A DNA stretch of 64,000 nucleotides. Origin: Rhodospirillales bacterium (GTDB lineage Bacteria; Pseudomonadota; Alphaproteobacteria; Rhodospirillales; Casp-alpha2). Every line of letters begins with the position of its first letter. Position 1 is the first letter of the stretch. Positions 14,815 through 24,710 of this stretch are shown piece by piece. The notes beneath the pieces were generated by a model that worked only from the letters and a program-made list of their open reading frames with translations, made no database searches and was not told where the DNA came from. The DNA lies in the NCBI GenBank assembly GCA_017644185.1, contig JAEPMA010000004.1, positions 62,001 through 126,000 of the forward strand, given 5' to 3'. The position numbers and the translations under genes were made by a program.

Positions 14815-16539
14815 GTGAACTCAAGCCGGTTAGCCATCATACCGCTTATGGCACTCGCCATCCTGGTTCCACTGACCAGCTGCGACGACGCGATCGATAT
14901 CGAGAAACACCGTCGCGGCACGGCGGAAAGCTACATGATCGCCGCCGCCAATCCGCTGGCCGCCGACGCCGGACGCAAGATCCTCGCTGCCGGCGGTAGC
15001 GCCGTTGATGCCACCATCACGACCGAAATGGTGCTGACCCTCGTAGAGCCCCAATCTTCCGGGATTGGGGGCGGCGCATTTCTCGTTCACCACGATGCCA
15101 CAGATGAGAAACTCGAAACCTACGATGGCCGCGAAGCGGCCCCCGCTTCTGCAAAACCGGATATGTTTCTGAAACCCGACGGTACACCGATGCGCTGGCC
15201 GGATGCCGCGCTTGGGGGACGGGCGGTGGGTGTTCCCGGGGTGATCCGCATGCTGGCACTCGCGCACGCCGATCATGGAATACTGCCGTGGGCGGATTTA
15301 TTCGAACCGGCCATCAAGCTTGCCGAGGAAGGGTTCGAGGTCAGCCCAAGATTGGCCGGGCTGTTGGCCACAGATAAAGAGATGCGGGAGATTCCGGTTA
15401 CCAAGGACTATTTCTACCCGAACGGCACCCCCCTGAAAGCGGGCACCATTTTAAAGAATCCCGCCTTGGCAAAAGTCCTTCGCGCGGTGGCGGAGAACGG
15501 GCCAGCGCAGTTTTATGCCGGCGACATCCCCGCCGGCATCACCGAGACCGTCGCTTCTGCGCCCGCTAACCCGGCCCGGATGTCCGCCGAAGACATCGCA
15601 TCCTACGAAGCTAAAAAGCGCGATCCGGTTTGCGTGACCTACCGTGTTTACCGGGTTTGCGGCATGGGACCGCCGTCGTCGGGTGGTATTCTGGTTGGCC
15701 AGATTCTTGGCATCCTCAACCAATTCGATCTAGGTGGCATGAAACCCTTCTCCGCCGAGGCGGTGCACCTGATCGTCGAGGCGAGCCGCCTCGCCTTTGC
15801 CGACCGCGCACTTTACGTCGCCGACGCTGATTTCATACCGGTACCCGTGTCCGGGCTGCTGGCGCCCGGCTATCTTGCCGCCCGCGCGCGACTGATCTCT
15901 CCCGACAAGCGGATGGAAAAAGCGTTTCCCGGGCGCGCCGGTCAATCGGCCTGGCGGTTCGGTACGGACAGTGCGCCTGAAAAAGGTCTCTCGACCACGC
16001 ACTTCTCGGTCAGAGACAGGTATGGGAACGTGGTCTCGATCACGGCGAGCATCGAGCGCGCCTTCGGCTCGAAGTTGATGACGCAGGGGTTCTTGCTCAA
16101 CAACGAACTAACCGATTTCTCGTTCCGCCCGGAATCCAAGGGGCACCCGGTCGCCAACGCCCCCGCCCCGGGCAAACGCCCGCGCAGCACCATGTCGCCC
16201 ACCATCGTTTTCGATCAGACCGGAAAGCCCGTACTCGCCATCGGCTCACCCGGGGGGTCGCGGATTGCCGGTTACACACTGAAGGCGATCATTGGTGTGA
16301 TTGACTGGAACATGCATGTCGCCGATGCCATCGCCGCCCCGAATATCGTCAGCCGTGGCGGCCCCATCGACATCGAGGCCGGGACGGCGGCGGAAGCGCT
16401 CAAACCAGCACTGGAAGCCATGGGGCACGAGGTGAAGTTTCGGGAAATGACAAGCGGATTGCATGGAATCCACATCACTTCGGATGGGCTGACCGGCGGT
16501 GCGGATCCAAGGCGCGAGGGTGTCGTACTCGGGGATTAG
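14815..16539 (+). CDS. ggt: Gamma-glutamyltransferase, lipoprotein form
   Basis: The 574-residue protein has a signal sequence with a lipobox ending LTSC (Cys23), then the GGT precursor layout. It includes the substrate loop SSGIGGGAFL (about residues 81-90), the autoprocessing nucleophile in STTHFSV (Thr394) and GSPGGSRI near residue 480. The enzyme cleaves itself at that Thr into two subunits and hydrolyses glutathione or transfers its gamma-glutamyl group in the periplasm. The start is a GTG with GAGG upstream. Its stop overlaps the stop of the convergent histidine kinase by four bases. Confidence 0.93.
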   Translation: MNSSRLAIIPLMALAILVPLTSCDDAIDIEKHRRGTAESYMIAAANPLAADAGRKILAAGGSAVDATITTEMVLTLVEPQSSGIGGGAFLVHHDATDEKLETYDGREAAPASAKPDMFLKPDGTPMRWPDAALGGRAVGVPGVIRMLALAHADHGILPWADLFEPAIKLAEEGFEVSPRLAGLLATDKEMREIPVTKDYFYPNGTPLKAGTILKNPALAKVLRAVAENGPAQFYAGDIPAGITETVASAPANPARMSAEDIASYEAKKRDPVCVTYRVYRVCGMGPPSSGGILVGQILGILNQFDLGGMKPFSAEAVHLIVEASRLAFADRALYVADADFIPVPVSGLLAPGYLAARARLISPDKRMEKAFPGRAGQSAWRFGTDSAPEKGLSTTHFSVRDRYGNVVSITASIERAFGSKLMTQGFLLNNELTDFSFRPESKGHPVANAPAPGKRPRSTMSPTIVFDQTGKPVLAIGSPGGSRIAGYTLKAIIGVIDWNMHVADAIAAPNIVSRGGPIDIEAGTAAEALKPALEAMGHEVKFREMTSGLHGIHITSDGLTGGADPRREGVVLGD

Positions 16540-17969
16540 ACGACCGGTTTATCCAGATCGGCCGGATGCGGCGGAATGTCGTCGGGCAGGTGTATCCGGA
16601 ACGCCGTCCCATCCGGCCCGGTTCTCAATAATTCGATATCCCCACCGTGCTCCATCACGACTTCCCGAACGATCACCAGACCCAGCCCTGTGCCGCCGTC
16701 ACGGCTCGATCCGGCAAAAGCCTGGAAAAGATGCTCTTTTGCTTTCTCAGGCAAGCCGGGACCATCGTCGGCAAGATCGATTAGGATCTCCCCGTCATTT
16801 AAATGGCCCCTGACCTCAAGCGATTTGGCCCCCGCCTGGCCGGCGTTGGAACATAGATTGTGCAAGGCTCTTAAAAGATGGCGACGGTCGGCGACGATTT
16901 CCATCTCTGGGTCGATATCGATCGACCATTTGAGATTTACGCACTCTTCTGAAAGTTCAAGAATCCCCTGCAGTTCCTCGATCAGGTCGCGAAGCACAAA
17001 TCGCCGGGGCCGCAAAACCAAAGAGTCGTCCGCAGCATAATTTAAGGTCTGACTGCAAAGATCGATGGCACGGTCGATCGCCTTCATCAGCCGGGGTGCA
17101 ACCTTCTTGACCTCCGGGTCCTCGATCATTTGCAGTTTGTCCGACACCAAAACCGCCGTCGCCAGAGTGTTTCTGAGATCATGATTGATGCGGGTCATCG
17201 CGCTGCCCATGGCGGCGAGGCGGTTCTTCTGCTTCAGCGACAACTGCACCTGGCTCTGCATTTCGGCAAGTTCGCGCTGTGCCATGCCGATCTCGTCACC
17301 CCTGGGCGTCGGGCGAATGATGCGCGTTGCGTCTTCCGGATTGTTGCGAAACCCGATCATCGCTCCCGTCAGATTGCGGATCGGCCGCACGATCATCCAC
17401 TGGAGTGAAAAATAGACCAGCGAAGCGGTAATCAATGAGATTACCAGCGACAACGCCAAGATACGCCACGAGAAGTCGAGCATCGCGGTTCGCATCGTGC
17501 GCTCTTCAAAAATCACCTCGACGGTCAGTTTCGGCTGCTTGGGCGGCATGCCGATCGCCCGGATCACGCGGTTATCCGTCCGGCTCAGGGTTTCAAAAGC
17601 GTCCGCCACAAGCGTCCAGAACGTTTCGTGACGCATATCGACGGTCAGGTCGATCGGCGGGGGCATATCCCCTCCCACCATCAGCATGCGGCGGTCTGGC
17701 CGGTTGACGATGATCGCGAGCGCATCGGTCTGGCGAAGAAGTTCGTTCTCAAGATCCTGGTTGGGCTGCGTATGCGGCATTGCGTCGAGCGCCACCATCG
17801 AGAGATACGCGCGATTGATAAAATCCTCGATATAGGTTTTTCGGTAACGGGCGACGGACGGTGTCCAGATCAGGACTTCCGCCAGCATCACGAAGATCAT
17901 GGTCAGGATCAGGAGCCTTGTCGAAAGGTTGATGAAGCGCTCTCTGGATTTGTCGTTGGTTTCGCTCAT
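16536..17969 (-). CDS. Sensor histidine kinase (HAMP, HisKA, HATPase)
   Basis: The 477-residue protein has two membrane helices (about residues 17-37 and 170-192) around a 130-residue periplasmic sensor region, a HAMP linker, the phospho-acceptor His263 in INHDLRNTL, and ATP-lid motifs DDGPGLPE and GGTGLGLVIV near the C-terminus. It should autophosphorylate on His263 and pass phosphate to a response regulator. No regulator gene is adjacent, so it is an orphan kinase here. It follows the FAD-disulfide oxidoreductase by 20 bases on the same strand and may share its transcript. Confidence 0.88.
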   Translation of the reverse strand: MSETNDKSRERFINLSTRLLILTMIFVMLAEVLIWTPSVARYRKTYIEDFINRAYLSMVALDAMPHTQPNQDLENELLRQTDALAIIVNRPDRRMLMVGGDMPPPIDLTVDMRHETFWTLVADAFETLSRTDNRVIRAIGMPPKQPKLTVEVIFEERTMRTAMLDFSWRILALSLVISLITASLVYFSLQWMIVRPIRNLTGAMIGFRNNPEDATRIIRPTPRGDEIGMAQRELAEMQSQVQLSLKQKNRLAAMGSAMTRINHDLRNTLATAVLVSDKLQMIEDPEVKKVAPRLMKAIDRAIDLCSQTLNYAADDSLVLRPRRFVLRDLIEELQGILELSEECVNLKWSIDIDPEMEIVADRRHLLRALHNLCSNAGQAGAKSLEVRGHLNDGEILIDLADDGPGLPEKAKEHLFQAFAGSSRDGGTGLGLVIVREVVMEHGGDIELLRTGPDGTAFRIHLPDDIPPHPADLDKPVV

Positions 17970-17989
17970 GAATGCGGTATTTCGTCCGT

Positions 17990-19417
17990 TCAGCCGAATT
18001 TCGCCAGAAAACGAACGATTTTGCGTGTTTTTTCGCTGAAAAGCGATGGCGTGTAATAACTGCCGGCAGCGCGCTTGGAAACCTCACCCAGCGTCGGATA
18101 CGGCGCGATCATGGTCGCCACGCCACCGATCTTGATCTTTTGCGACATCGCCAGCACCCAGGTCTGAATCAATTCCCCGGCCTGAGGGCCTGCGATCCCG
18201 CAGCCCAGTATCACGCCTTTTTTAGTGGTGATCGCCTTCACCATACCCTCGGTCTTGCCCTCGGCCTGGGCTCGGTCGTTCTCGTGATAGGGCCAACGGA
18301 GGATCCGGATATCACCTCCGTGCACTTCTCGCGCCTGCTTTTCCGTCAGTCCGACCTGCGCCAGTTCAGGAGACGTGTACGTCACCCAGGGGACACACGA
18401 ATGATCGGCTTTCGCGGGTAGGCGAAAAAGCGCGTTCTTGATTACAACGCCCGCGTGATAACCGGCGACATGGGTGAACTGCAGCCCGCCAGCGACGTCC
18501 CCAATCGCGAATATTTTTTTGTTCGAAGTCCTGAGCCTGTTGTCGACGTCGATCCCTTTCGAAGAATATGAAACGCCAGCCTCGTTCAAGCCCAGCCCAT
18601 CCACGTTGGCGCGCCGTCCTGTCGCGACCAGAAGATCCGAGCCCTCGACCTTTTCCGCGCCGTCATCCGTTTCCAGCACAACCGCAACGCCGGTCCGTGA
18701 CCTCTCCACACGCGCGATCTTGACCCCTTCGCGAATGAGGACGCCATCTCTGTCCAGTTGCCGCCGCACGACACTGACCAACTCCGGATCGTCCTTCGGC
18801 ATCACACTGACCAATTCGAGAACCGTCACCTCACAGCCCAGATGCCGGTGCGCTTGCGCCAGTTCAATGCCGATCGGTCCCCCACCGATGACGATCAGAT
18901 GTTCCGGCAGCTTATCAGCGTAAAAAATCGTTTCATTGGTAAAGAAATCGACGTCGCCCAAACCTGGGATATTGGGCACGAACGGCGAAGAACCAGTGGC
19001 GATCACGAAGCGCCGGGCGGTGATGCGCGCCTCCCCCGCTTCAACCGTCTTCGGATCGATGAAGCGGCCGGCCGCCTGAATGACGTCGACACCTAATCCC
19101 GTGAACCGTTCGACGGAATCGTTCGGTTCTATCGCCGCGATCGCACCATGGACGTGCGCAAAAACGCCCTTGGCGTCGACTTTCGGGTTGCCGGCATCGA
19201 TACCGAAGCGGTGGGCTTCCCGGATGTTCTGAGCAGCGTGCCCAGCGGCGAGCAAGGCTTTGGATGGGACGCAGCCGAAATTGAGGCAATCGCCACCCAT
19301 TTTGTGTTTTTCGATCAGGACCGTATCGGCGCCCATCTGCTGCGCACCCGCCGCGACCGAGAGGCCGCCGGATCCCGCGCCGATAACGCAGATATCGGTT
19401 TTTATATGCCGAACCAT
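17990..19417 (-). CDS. FAD-dependent pyridine nucleotide-disulphide oxidoreductase (mercuric reductase/LPD-like)
   Basis: The 475-residue protein has the two-dinucleotide fold: an FAD loop GAGSGG near residue 14, the redox pair Cys44/Cys49 in GGDCLNFGCVPSK, an NAD(P) loop GGGPIGIE, and the FAD motif AIGDVAG. In lipoamide dehydrogenase the C-terminal segment is HAHPTLSE; here it reads APYPTLGE, so the usual catalytic histidine is Tyr. The protein lacks an N-terminal mercury-binding domain and ends in RAAGSYY...FLAKFG. It lies 1 base after a TVP38/TMEM64 gene, a pairing common for this subfamily, whose substrate is unknown. Confidence 0.88.
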   Translation of the reverse strand: MVRHIKTDICVIGAGSGGLSVAAGAQQMGADTVLIEKHKMGGDCLNFGCVPSKALLAAGHAAQNIREAHRFGIDAGNPKVDAKGVFAHVHGAIAAIEPNDSVERFTGLGVDVIQAAGRFIDPKTVEAGEARITARRFVIATGSSPFVPNIPGLGDVDFFTNETIFYADKLPEHLIVIGGGPIGIELAQAHRHLGCEVTVLELVSVMPKDDPELVSVVRRQLDRDGVLIREGVKIARVERSRTGVAVVLETDDGAEKVEGSDLLVATGRRANVDGLGLNEAGVSYSSKGIDVDNRLRTSNKKIFAIGDVAGGLQFTHVAGYHAGVVIKNALFRLPAKADHSCVPWVTYTSPELAQVGLTEKQAREVHGGDIRILRWPYHENDRAQAEGKTEGMVKAITTKKGVILGCGIAGPQAGELIQTWVLAMSQKIKIGGVATMIAPYPTLGEVSKRAAGSYYTPSLFSEKTRKIVRFLAKFG

Positions 19418-19418
19418 G

Positions 19419-20189
19419 TCAGTCTTCTTTCGCCCGGGCGACCTTGCCGCTTTTGAACCGCTTGTAGAATACGGGAATCAGTGACAATGCGGCCAGACCG
19501 AGGATCGGCAAAAGAACTTCCGGCTCGAAGATGATCCCAAGGTCGGGAGCCCCGCCCTGCTCGAACACCGCACCCAGACCGTTCCCAACACTTACGTAGA
19601 CAATGGAGCCCGGGATGATGCCGAAAAACGTGCCGATGACGTAAGTGCTCAACGGCACACCCAAAAACGCCGGCACCAGATTCACCAGCCAGAACGGGAA
19701 CAATGGTACCAATCTAAGAACGAACATATAGCTGAGCGCGTTTTCGTTGAACCCCGCCTCCATCTTGCGGATCGCGTTACCAGCCTTGGCACGGAGCATA
19801 TCCGCCAAAGCGTACCGCGCGATCAGGAAAATCGCTGCCGCCCCCAATGTCGCACCGACCACCACGTAAATGCCGCCGACCACAGTTCCGAACACGAACC
19901 CGCCGGCGAGCGTCGCCCATACAGCGCCTGGCACCGAAAGCGCGACCATCACACAATAGCCCGAGACGAATATGAAAGCGGCAAGTACACGATTTTCTTC
20001 CGTCCATTGGACAAGAAACTCACGGTTTTCCCTCAGTGCATGAAAGGAGAGGAAACGGTCCAGGTCGAAAACAATGACCGCCACCATGGCCGCAATGACA
20101 ACGATAAGCGGCCACACGCGCTTCAGCGTCGGCGACGCTGCCTTAGGCGCCCGATTGTCTGACGACGTGCCATTGTTTCGATCTGCCAT
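19419..20189 (-). CDS. TVP38/TMEM64 (SNARE-associated/DedA-like) membrane protein
   Basis: The 256-residue integral membrane protein has a cytoplasmic N-terminus, a first helix (VWPLIVVIAAMVAVIVF), then the family core: GYCVMVALSVPGAVWATLAGGFVFG, a re-entrant-like GAAAIFLIARY, and LRLVPLFPFWLVNLVPAFLGV. These match the TVP38 domain of DedA-related proteins, several of which act in lipid transport. The next gene starts one base after its stop, indicating an operon with the disulphide oxidoreductase and perhaps the kinase. Its own function is not known. Confidence 0.88.
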   Translation of the reverse strand: MADRNNGTSSDNRAPKAASPTLKRVWPLIVVIAAMVAVIVFDLDRFLSFHALRENREFLVQWTEENRVLAAFIFVSGYCVMVALSVPGAVWATLAGGFVFGTVVGGIYVVVGATLGAAAIFLIARYALADMLRAKAGNAIRKMEAGFNENALSYMFVLRLVPLFPFWLVNLVPAFLGVPLSTYVIGTFFGIIPGSIVYVSVGNGLGAVFEQGGAPDLGIIFEPEVLLPILGLAALSLIPVFYKRFKSGKVARAKED

Positions 20190-20402
20190 GAATCCGTTCC
20201 CGATCCCGGCGTGTTTCCTCGTCCGCCGCCCCCATTAACGGCGGGCCCGGCTTCCCCCGGCGGCGCGAGTTTGCACGACCAGACAGGCATTGTCGCGATC
20301 CTGACCGCGAGAGCAACCGACGTTCCTATAACGCAGGGTCAAGATCGCGTGAGCAGCGGAAAAGCACTCGCGAAATTTCCTTCAAAAACCGCATCGCGAT
20401 CG

Positions 20403-20431
20403 TTGACTTGGCCGCGCCAAGCCCGTATACA
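20403..20431 (+). promoter_or_regulatory. Sigma-70 promoter of the rpmH operon
   Basis: TTGACT (20403-20408) and TATACA (20426-20431) are separated by exactly 17 bases and lie 28 bases before the rpmH start codon. The spacer contains TTGGC/GCCAA arms around CGC. No other element stands out between 20190 and 20402. Confidence 0.8.
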
Positions 20432-20458
20432 GCGGGCGATTTTGCAAGGAGAAGTTCC

Positions 20459-20593
20459 GTGAAACGCACGTATCAGCCAAGCAAGCTTATCCGCAAGCGC
20501 CGTCACGGCTTCCGTCACCGCATGGCGACGGTCGGCGGCCGTCGTGTTCTTGCGAACCGCCGCACCAAAGGCCGTAAGCGTCTGTCCGCTTAA
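20459..20593 (+). CDS. rpmH: 50S ribosomal protein L34
   Basis: The 44-residue basic protein has the invariant L34 features KRTYQPS at the start, HGFRHRMAT in the middle and GRKRLSA at the end. It belongs to the large ribosomal subunit. The start is GTG with an AAGGAG ribosome site (20446-20451); the longer upstream frame runs through the promoter and is not coding. It leads the rpmH-rnpA-yidD-yidC-engB order. Confidence 0.97.
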   Translation: MKRTYQPSKLIRKRRHGFRHRMATVGGRRVLANRRTKGRKRLSA

Positions 20594-20619
20594 GGGCGGG
20601 CGGTCGTTTCCGCGTCCGC

Positions 20620-21006
20620 ATGTCCCAGTCCCATCCGCAGCCCGGCCACGCCCGACTGAAAAAACGGCGTGAGTTCCTTGCTGTTGCGGGTGCAAACCGC
20701 AAATGGGCGACACCGGGCATGGTGGTGCAGGTGCGCAAGCGCCGGCCTGGAGAGGCCGGCGCCGATCTTGTCCGCGTCGGTTTCACGACGAGCCGCAAGG
20801 TCGGGAATGCGGTCGTACGGAACCGTGCCCGGCGGCGCCTTCGCGCCTGTATCGACGAGATCGTCCCGTCATTTGCCAAGCCCGGCCTGGATATTGTCGT
20901 GATTGGCCGCGCACAGACAACGGCACGTCCGTTTGAAGCCCTGAAGAACGATTTCTTGAAGTGTCTGAGGAAACTTGATGCCTGCCGGAGCGCCGATCAT
21001 GACTAA
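20620..21006 (+). CDS. rnpA: Ribonuclease P protein component
   Basis: The 128-residue basic protein contains the RNase P signature [10 protein letters not shown] around residues 78-87 and the [10 protein letters not shown] strand. It binds the RnpB RNA and helps it mature tRNA 5' ends. It follows rpmH by 26 bases, and its last codons overlap the start of yidD. Confidence 0.95.
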   Translation: MSQSHPQPGHARLKKRREFLAVAGANRKWATPGMVVQVRKRRPGEAGADLVRVGFTTSRKVGNAVVRNRARRRLRACIDEIVPSFAKPGLDIVVIGRAQTTARPFEALKNDFLKCLRKLDACRSADHD

Positions 21007-21286
21007 GACAGTCGCGAATAGGCTTCTGGCGGCGCCGTTCCGGGCACTTATCCTTATCTATCGTTACGGCATTTCGCCATTCACACCTGGCAGTTGCCGG
21101 TTTCACCCGAGTTGCTCCGCCTATGCCGAGGATGCTTTCCGCACCCATGGCGCTTTTCGCGGCGGATTTCTCGCAATAAGACGAATCCTGCGTTGCCACC
21201 CCTGGGGGGGATCGGGTTACGATCCCGTCCCCGCCGCCGATACGGATCCGCTGGCAGACCGCGAAGGGAGCCCTGAACACCCATGA
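20999..21286 (+). CDS. yidD: Membrane protein insertion efficiency factor YidD
   Basis: The 95-residue protein shows the YidD core: [10 protein letters not shown], then [17 protein letters not shown] with conserved cysteines, and [16 protein letters not shown]. It is a small membrane-associated protein that aids YidC-dependent insertion. I chose the ATG at 20999, inside the last bases of rnpA and with a GGAG ribosome site, over the start 24 bases upstream. It overlaps yidC by four bases. Confidence 0.92.
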   Translation: MTKTVANRLLAAPFRALILIYRYGISPFTPGSCRFHPSCSAYAEDAFRTHGAFRGGFLAIRRILRCHPWGGSGYDPVPAADTDPLADREGSPEHP

Positions 21287-23040
21287 ACGACCAAAAGAAC
21301 ATGATCCTGGCAATCGCCCTTTCGGTTGCCATCCTGGTGCTGTTCGAGACTTTCTTTAACACCAGCTCCGTGCCGCCGGAGCAAGCCCAGCAACAAGCTC
21401 AGCAGACCGGCCAGCCGCAGGCAACGCCTGGCGCGCCCGCCAACGGTATGACGCCGCAAGCCCCCGCCGTGCCGGGCAGCGCCCCTATGAATACCGACGT
21501 CATGGTCGAACAGAGCCGCAAGGCAGCTCTTGCCAACGTCGATCGGGTCAAAATCGATGCGCCACGCCTGCATGGCTCGATCTCGCTCAAAGGTGGAATA
21601 CTCGATGACCTGACACTGATCGACTATCACAAGACCGTTGATCAAACGAGCCCGGAGATCGTTCTGCTCTCGCCACGCGGTTCCGTCGACGCTTACTTTG
21701 CGGGTTACGGCTGGACCGGCGCGGAAGGTGTGGCACTCCCCGGTCTCGACACTGAGTGGTCCACTGACAGCAAGACGCTGACCGCGGACAATCCGGTCAC
21801 CCTCACCTGGGACAACGGTCAGGGTCTGGTCTTCAAACGCACGTTCAGCATCGACCAGAATTACATGTTCAAGGTGGAGCAGACTGTCGAAAATACCACC
21901 AGCGAAGCGAAAACCCTCTACCCCTACGGCCTTCTGAGCCGTTACGGCACGCCGGAAACGACCGGATTCTATATCCTTCACGAGGGCCTGCTCGGCGTAT
22001 TCGACGGCCAGCTCAAGGAAGTCGATTACGATGACTTGAAGGACGAAAAGGCGGGTATTTCCGTGGAAAGCACTGGTGGCTGGATCGGCATCACGGACAA
22101 ATACTGGCTCGCCACTCTAATCCCCAATCAGGCGGAGAAGGTGCAGACCCGCTTCCTGCACCGCAAGGAAGGCGTCGTCGACGTCTATCAAACCGACTTC
22201 CTGGGCAGCCCCATCCTGATTCCGGCCGGCGGCAGCGCCACGTCGGAAACCCACATGTTCGCGGGCGCCAAGGAAGTCCATTTGCTGGACCGTTACAGCG
22301 AACAGCTCAGTATCGCGAACTTCGACCTCGCGATCGACTTCGGCTGGTTCTACTTCCTTACCAAACCGATCTTCCTCGCCCTTCTGTGGTTACACAGCTA
22401 CGTCGGCAACCTGGGCATCTCGATCCTGTTACTGACCGTCGCGATCAAGCTGGTCTTCTTCCCGCTCGCCAACAAGTCCTACGTGTCGATGAGCAAAATG
22501 AAGAAGCTGCAACCCGACATGGTCAAACTGCGCGAACGATATGCTGAAGACAAGGTCAAGCTGAACCAGGAAATGATGGCGCTCTACAAGCGCGAGAAGG
22601 TCAATCCGGCGTCCGGCTGTCTGCCTATTCTCGTTCAGATCCCGGTGTTCTTCGCCCTCTATAAGGTGCTATTCGTCACCATCGAAATGCGCCACGCACC
22701 GTTCTTCGGGTGGATCAACGACTTGTCCGCCCCGGACCCGACCAACATGTTCACGCTGTTCGGCCTGATCGACTGGATGCCACCGGACTTCATGCATCTT
22801 GGGGTCTGGCCTCTGATCATGGGTGCCAGCATGTATCTGCAACAGAAACTGAATCCGCAACCGGCGGATCCGGTCCAAGCCAAGATCTTCCTGTTCATGC
22901 CCCTGTTCTTCATGTTCCTGCTGGCCAAGTTCCCGGCCGGTCTGGTGATCTACTGGGCATGGAACAACACGCTTTCGATCCTGCAACAGTGGGTCATCAT
23001 GCGGCGCATGGGGATCAAGGGAAAACAGGCCCTGAGCTGA
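21283..23040 (+). CDS. yidC: Membrane protein insertase YidC
   Basis: The 585-residue protein has an N-terminal anchor ([15 protein letters not shown]), a Gln/Pro-rich linker, a large periplasmic beta domain, and the conserved insertase core from about residue 365: [21 protein letters not shown], then [29 protein letters not shown] and later helices ending in [13 protein letters not shown]. It inserts inner-membrane proteins alone or with Sec. Length and layout are normal for a Gram-negative YidC. Confidence 0.97.
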   Translation: MNDQKNMILAIALSVAILVLFETFFNTSSVPPEQAQQQAQQTGQPQATPGAPANGMTPQAPAVPGSAPMNTDVMVEQSRKAALANVDRVKIDAPRLHGSISLKGGILDDLTLIDYHKTVDQTSPEIVLLSPRGSVDAYFAGYGWTGAEGVALPGLDTEWSTDSKTLTADNPVTLTWDNGQGLVFKRTFSIDQNYMFKVEQTVENTTSEAKTLYPYGLLSRYGTPETTGFYILHEGLLGVFDGQLKEVDYDDLKDEKAGISVESTGGWIGITDKYWLATLIPNQAEKVQTRFLHRKEGVVDVYQTDFLGSPILIPAGGSATSETHMFAGAKEVHLLDRYSEQLSIANFDLAIDFGWFYFLTKPIFLALLWLHSYVGNLGISILLLTVAIKLVFFPLANKSYVSMSKMKKLQPDMVKLRERYAEDKVKLNQEMMALYKREKVNPASGCLPILVQIPVFFALYKVLFVTIEMRHAPFFGWINDLSAPDPTNMFTLFGLIDWMPPDFMHLGVWPLIMGASMYLQQKLNPQPADPVQAKIFLFMPLFFMFLLAKFPAGLVIYWAWNNTLSILQQWVIMRRMGIKGKQALS

Positions 23041-23071
23041 CCGCGATCGGTCCGGGCCGGAGTGCGCCGGC

Positions 23072-23710
23072 ATGAGTGACAACGTATACGAACCAGATGA
23101 ACTCGAAGCGGGCAGATTGCTGTTCGCCGGGGACTTCTCGTTCGTGTTGGGCGCACGCGCGATGTCGCAGATTCCGACCGGGGATATCCCTGAGATCGCC
23201 TTTGCAGGACGTTCGAACGTCGGGAAATCGAGCCTTTTGAACGCTTTGACCGGGCGCAAGCAACTCGCGCGCACCTCGAATACGCCAGGACGCACCCGTG
23301 AAGTGAACTTCTTCGACGCCGGGGGGCGGCTGATGCTCGCCGACCTGCCAGGGTACGGTTACGCAAAGGTTTCTAAATCCGAGGTCGCAGCCTGGACCCG
23401 CCTGATCGAGGATTACTTGAGGGGGCGCGTACAGCTTCGCCGTTGTTGCCTTCTTGTCGATGCACGGCACGGCCTCAAGGACAGCGACCGTTTGGCGATG
23501 AGGATGATGGACCAGGCCGCGCAGAATTATCAGATCGTGCTGACGAAGTGCGACAAGATCAAACCGGGACCGCTAAATAAACTGATTGAAGCGACATCGG
23601 CCGAGCTCACCAAGCACGGCGCCGCCCACCCGGTTATCATGTGCACCAGTTCCAGGGACAATGCCGGTATTCCGGAACTGCGCGCTGAGTTGGCGAAACT
23701 CGCGGAATAG
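23072..23710 (+). CDS. engB: Ribosome biogenesis GTPase YihA/EngB
   Basis: The 212-residue GTPase has G1 GRSNVGKSSLLNALT, G3 DLPGYGYAK, G4 TKCDK and G5-like CTSS. It assists assembly of the large ribosomal subunit. It follows yidC by 31 bases in the order typical of alphaproteobacteria and precedes argB by 90 bases. Confidence 0.96.
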   Translation: MSDNVYEPDELEAGRLLFAGDFSFVLGARAMSQIPTGDIPEIAFAGRSNVGKSSLLNALTGRKQLARTSNTPGRTREVNFFDAGGRLMLADLPGYGYAKVSKSEVAAWTRLIEDYLRGRVQLRRCCLLVDARHGLKDSDRLAMRMMDQAAQNYQIVLTKCDKIKPGPLNKLIEATSAELTKHGAAHPVIMCTSSRDNAGIPELRAELAKLAE

Positions 23711-23800
23711 CCAGCCCAGCGTTTATTTTCTTGCAGAATTCCTGTAACCCTGCGTTATTTCCGGGCTTTCCAAGGTTTAATCGACGAGCTGGTTCCCGTT

Positions 23801-24709
23801 ATGAGCAAGACACACGACGATAATCGCGAGGCGAATCTCGCCAAGGCATCCGTTCTTTCCGAAGCACTTCCGTTCATGCGCCGTTTTAGCGGGCGCACGG
23901 TCGTGGTCAAGTTCGGTGGTCATGCGATGGGAGACCAGGAACTGTTCGATCAGTTCGCGCGCGACATGGTCTTGCTGCGTCAGGTCGGTATCCGCCCGAT
24001 CGTGGTGCATGGTGGCGGCCCCCAAATCGGCGCGATGCTTGAAAAACTGCAGATCAAGTCGGAATTCGTCGATGGATTGCGGGTCACCGACCAAGCCACG
24101 ATCGATGTTGTCGAAATGGTACTGTCGGGGTCGATTAACAAGCAGATCGTCGCCGCTATCAATAATGCCGGGGGAACCGCCATCGGTTTGTCGGGCAAGG
24201 ACGGCAACCTGATCCGCGCCGACCGCCTGACCCGTACCAAGCGAGACCCTGACAGCAACATCGAGAAGGTGATCGACCTCGGGCTCGTCGGTCAGCCTAA
24301 GGTCATTTCCCCACGTGTGTTGGAATCTTTCGAAGCAAGCGATGTCATCCCGGTGATCGCACCGATCGGTATCGGACCCGACGGGGAAACGTTGAATATC
24401 AATGCCGATACCGCAGCCGGCGCCATCGCCGCAGCGACCCAGGCATCGCGAATGTATATGCTGACCGATGTCGCAGGTGTGCTCGACGAAGACAAAAACC
24501 TGATTTCGGAATTGAAAGTTTCGGAAGCTCTCGACGCGATCGAGAAAGGCGTCATATCTGGGGGCATGATTCCGAAAATCGAAACCTGCATCGAGGCGAT
24601 CCAGGGCGGTGTCGACGGCGCTGCCATTATCGATGGCCGCGTGGCCCACACGGTACTGGTTGAATTGTTCACGGCGGGCGGTGCCGGCACGCTGATCACG
24701 CGCGGCTGA
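23801..24709 (+). CDS. argB: Acetylglutamate kinase
   Basis: The 302-residue protein has the kinase glycine motif [10 protein letters not shown], the substrate segment [10 protein letters not shown], the nucleotide region near [12 protein letters not shown], and [10 protein letters not shown] in the C-terminal half. It phosphorylates N-acetylglutamate, the second step of arginine synthesis. It ends the engB-argB run; its stop lies one base from the stop of the convergent DUF2336 gene. Confidence 0.96.
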   Translation: MSKTHDDNREANLAKASVLSEALPFMRRFSGRTVVVKFGGHAMGDQELFDQFARDMVLLRQVGIRPIVVHGGGPQIGAMLEKLQIKSEFVDGLRVTDQATIDVVEMVLSGSINKQIVAAINNAGGTAIGLSGKDGNLIRADRLTRTKRDPDSNIEKVIDLGLVGQPKVISPRVLESFEASDVIPVIAPIGIGPDGETLNINADTAAGAIAAATQASRMYMLTDVAGVLDEDKNLISELKVSEALDAIEKGVISGGMIPKIETCIEAIQGGVDGAAIIDGRVAHTVLVELFTAGGAGTLITRG

Positions 24710-24710
24710 T

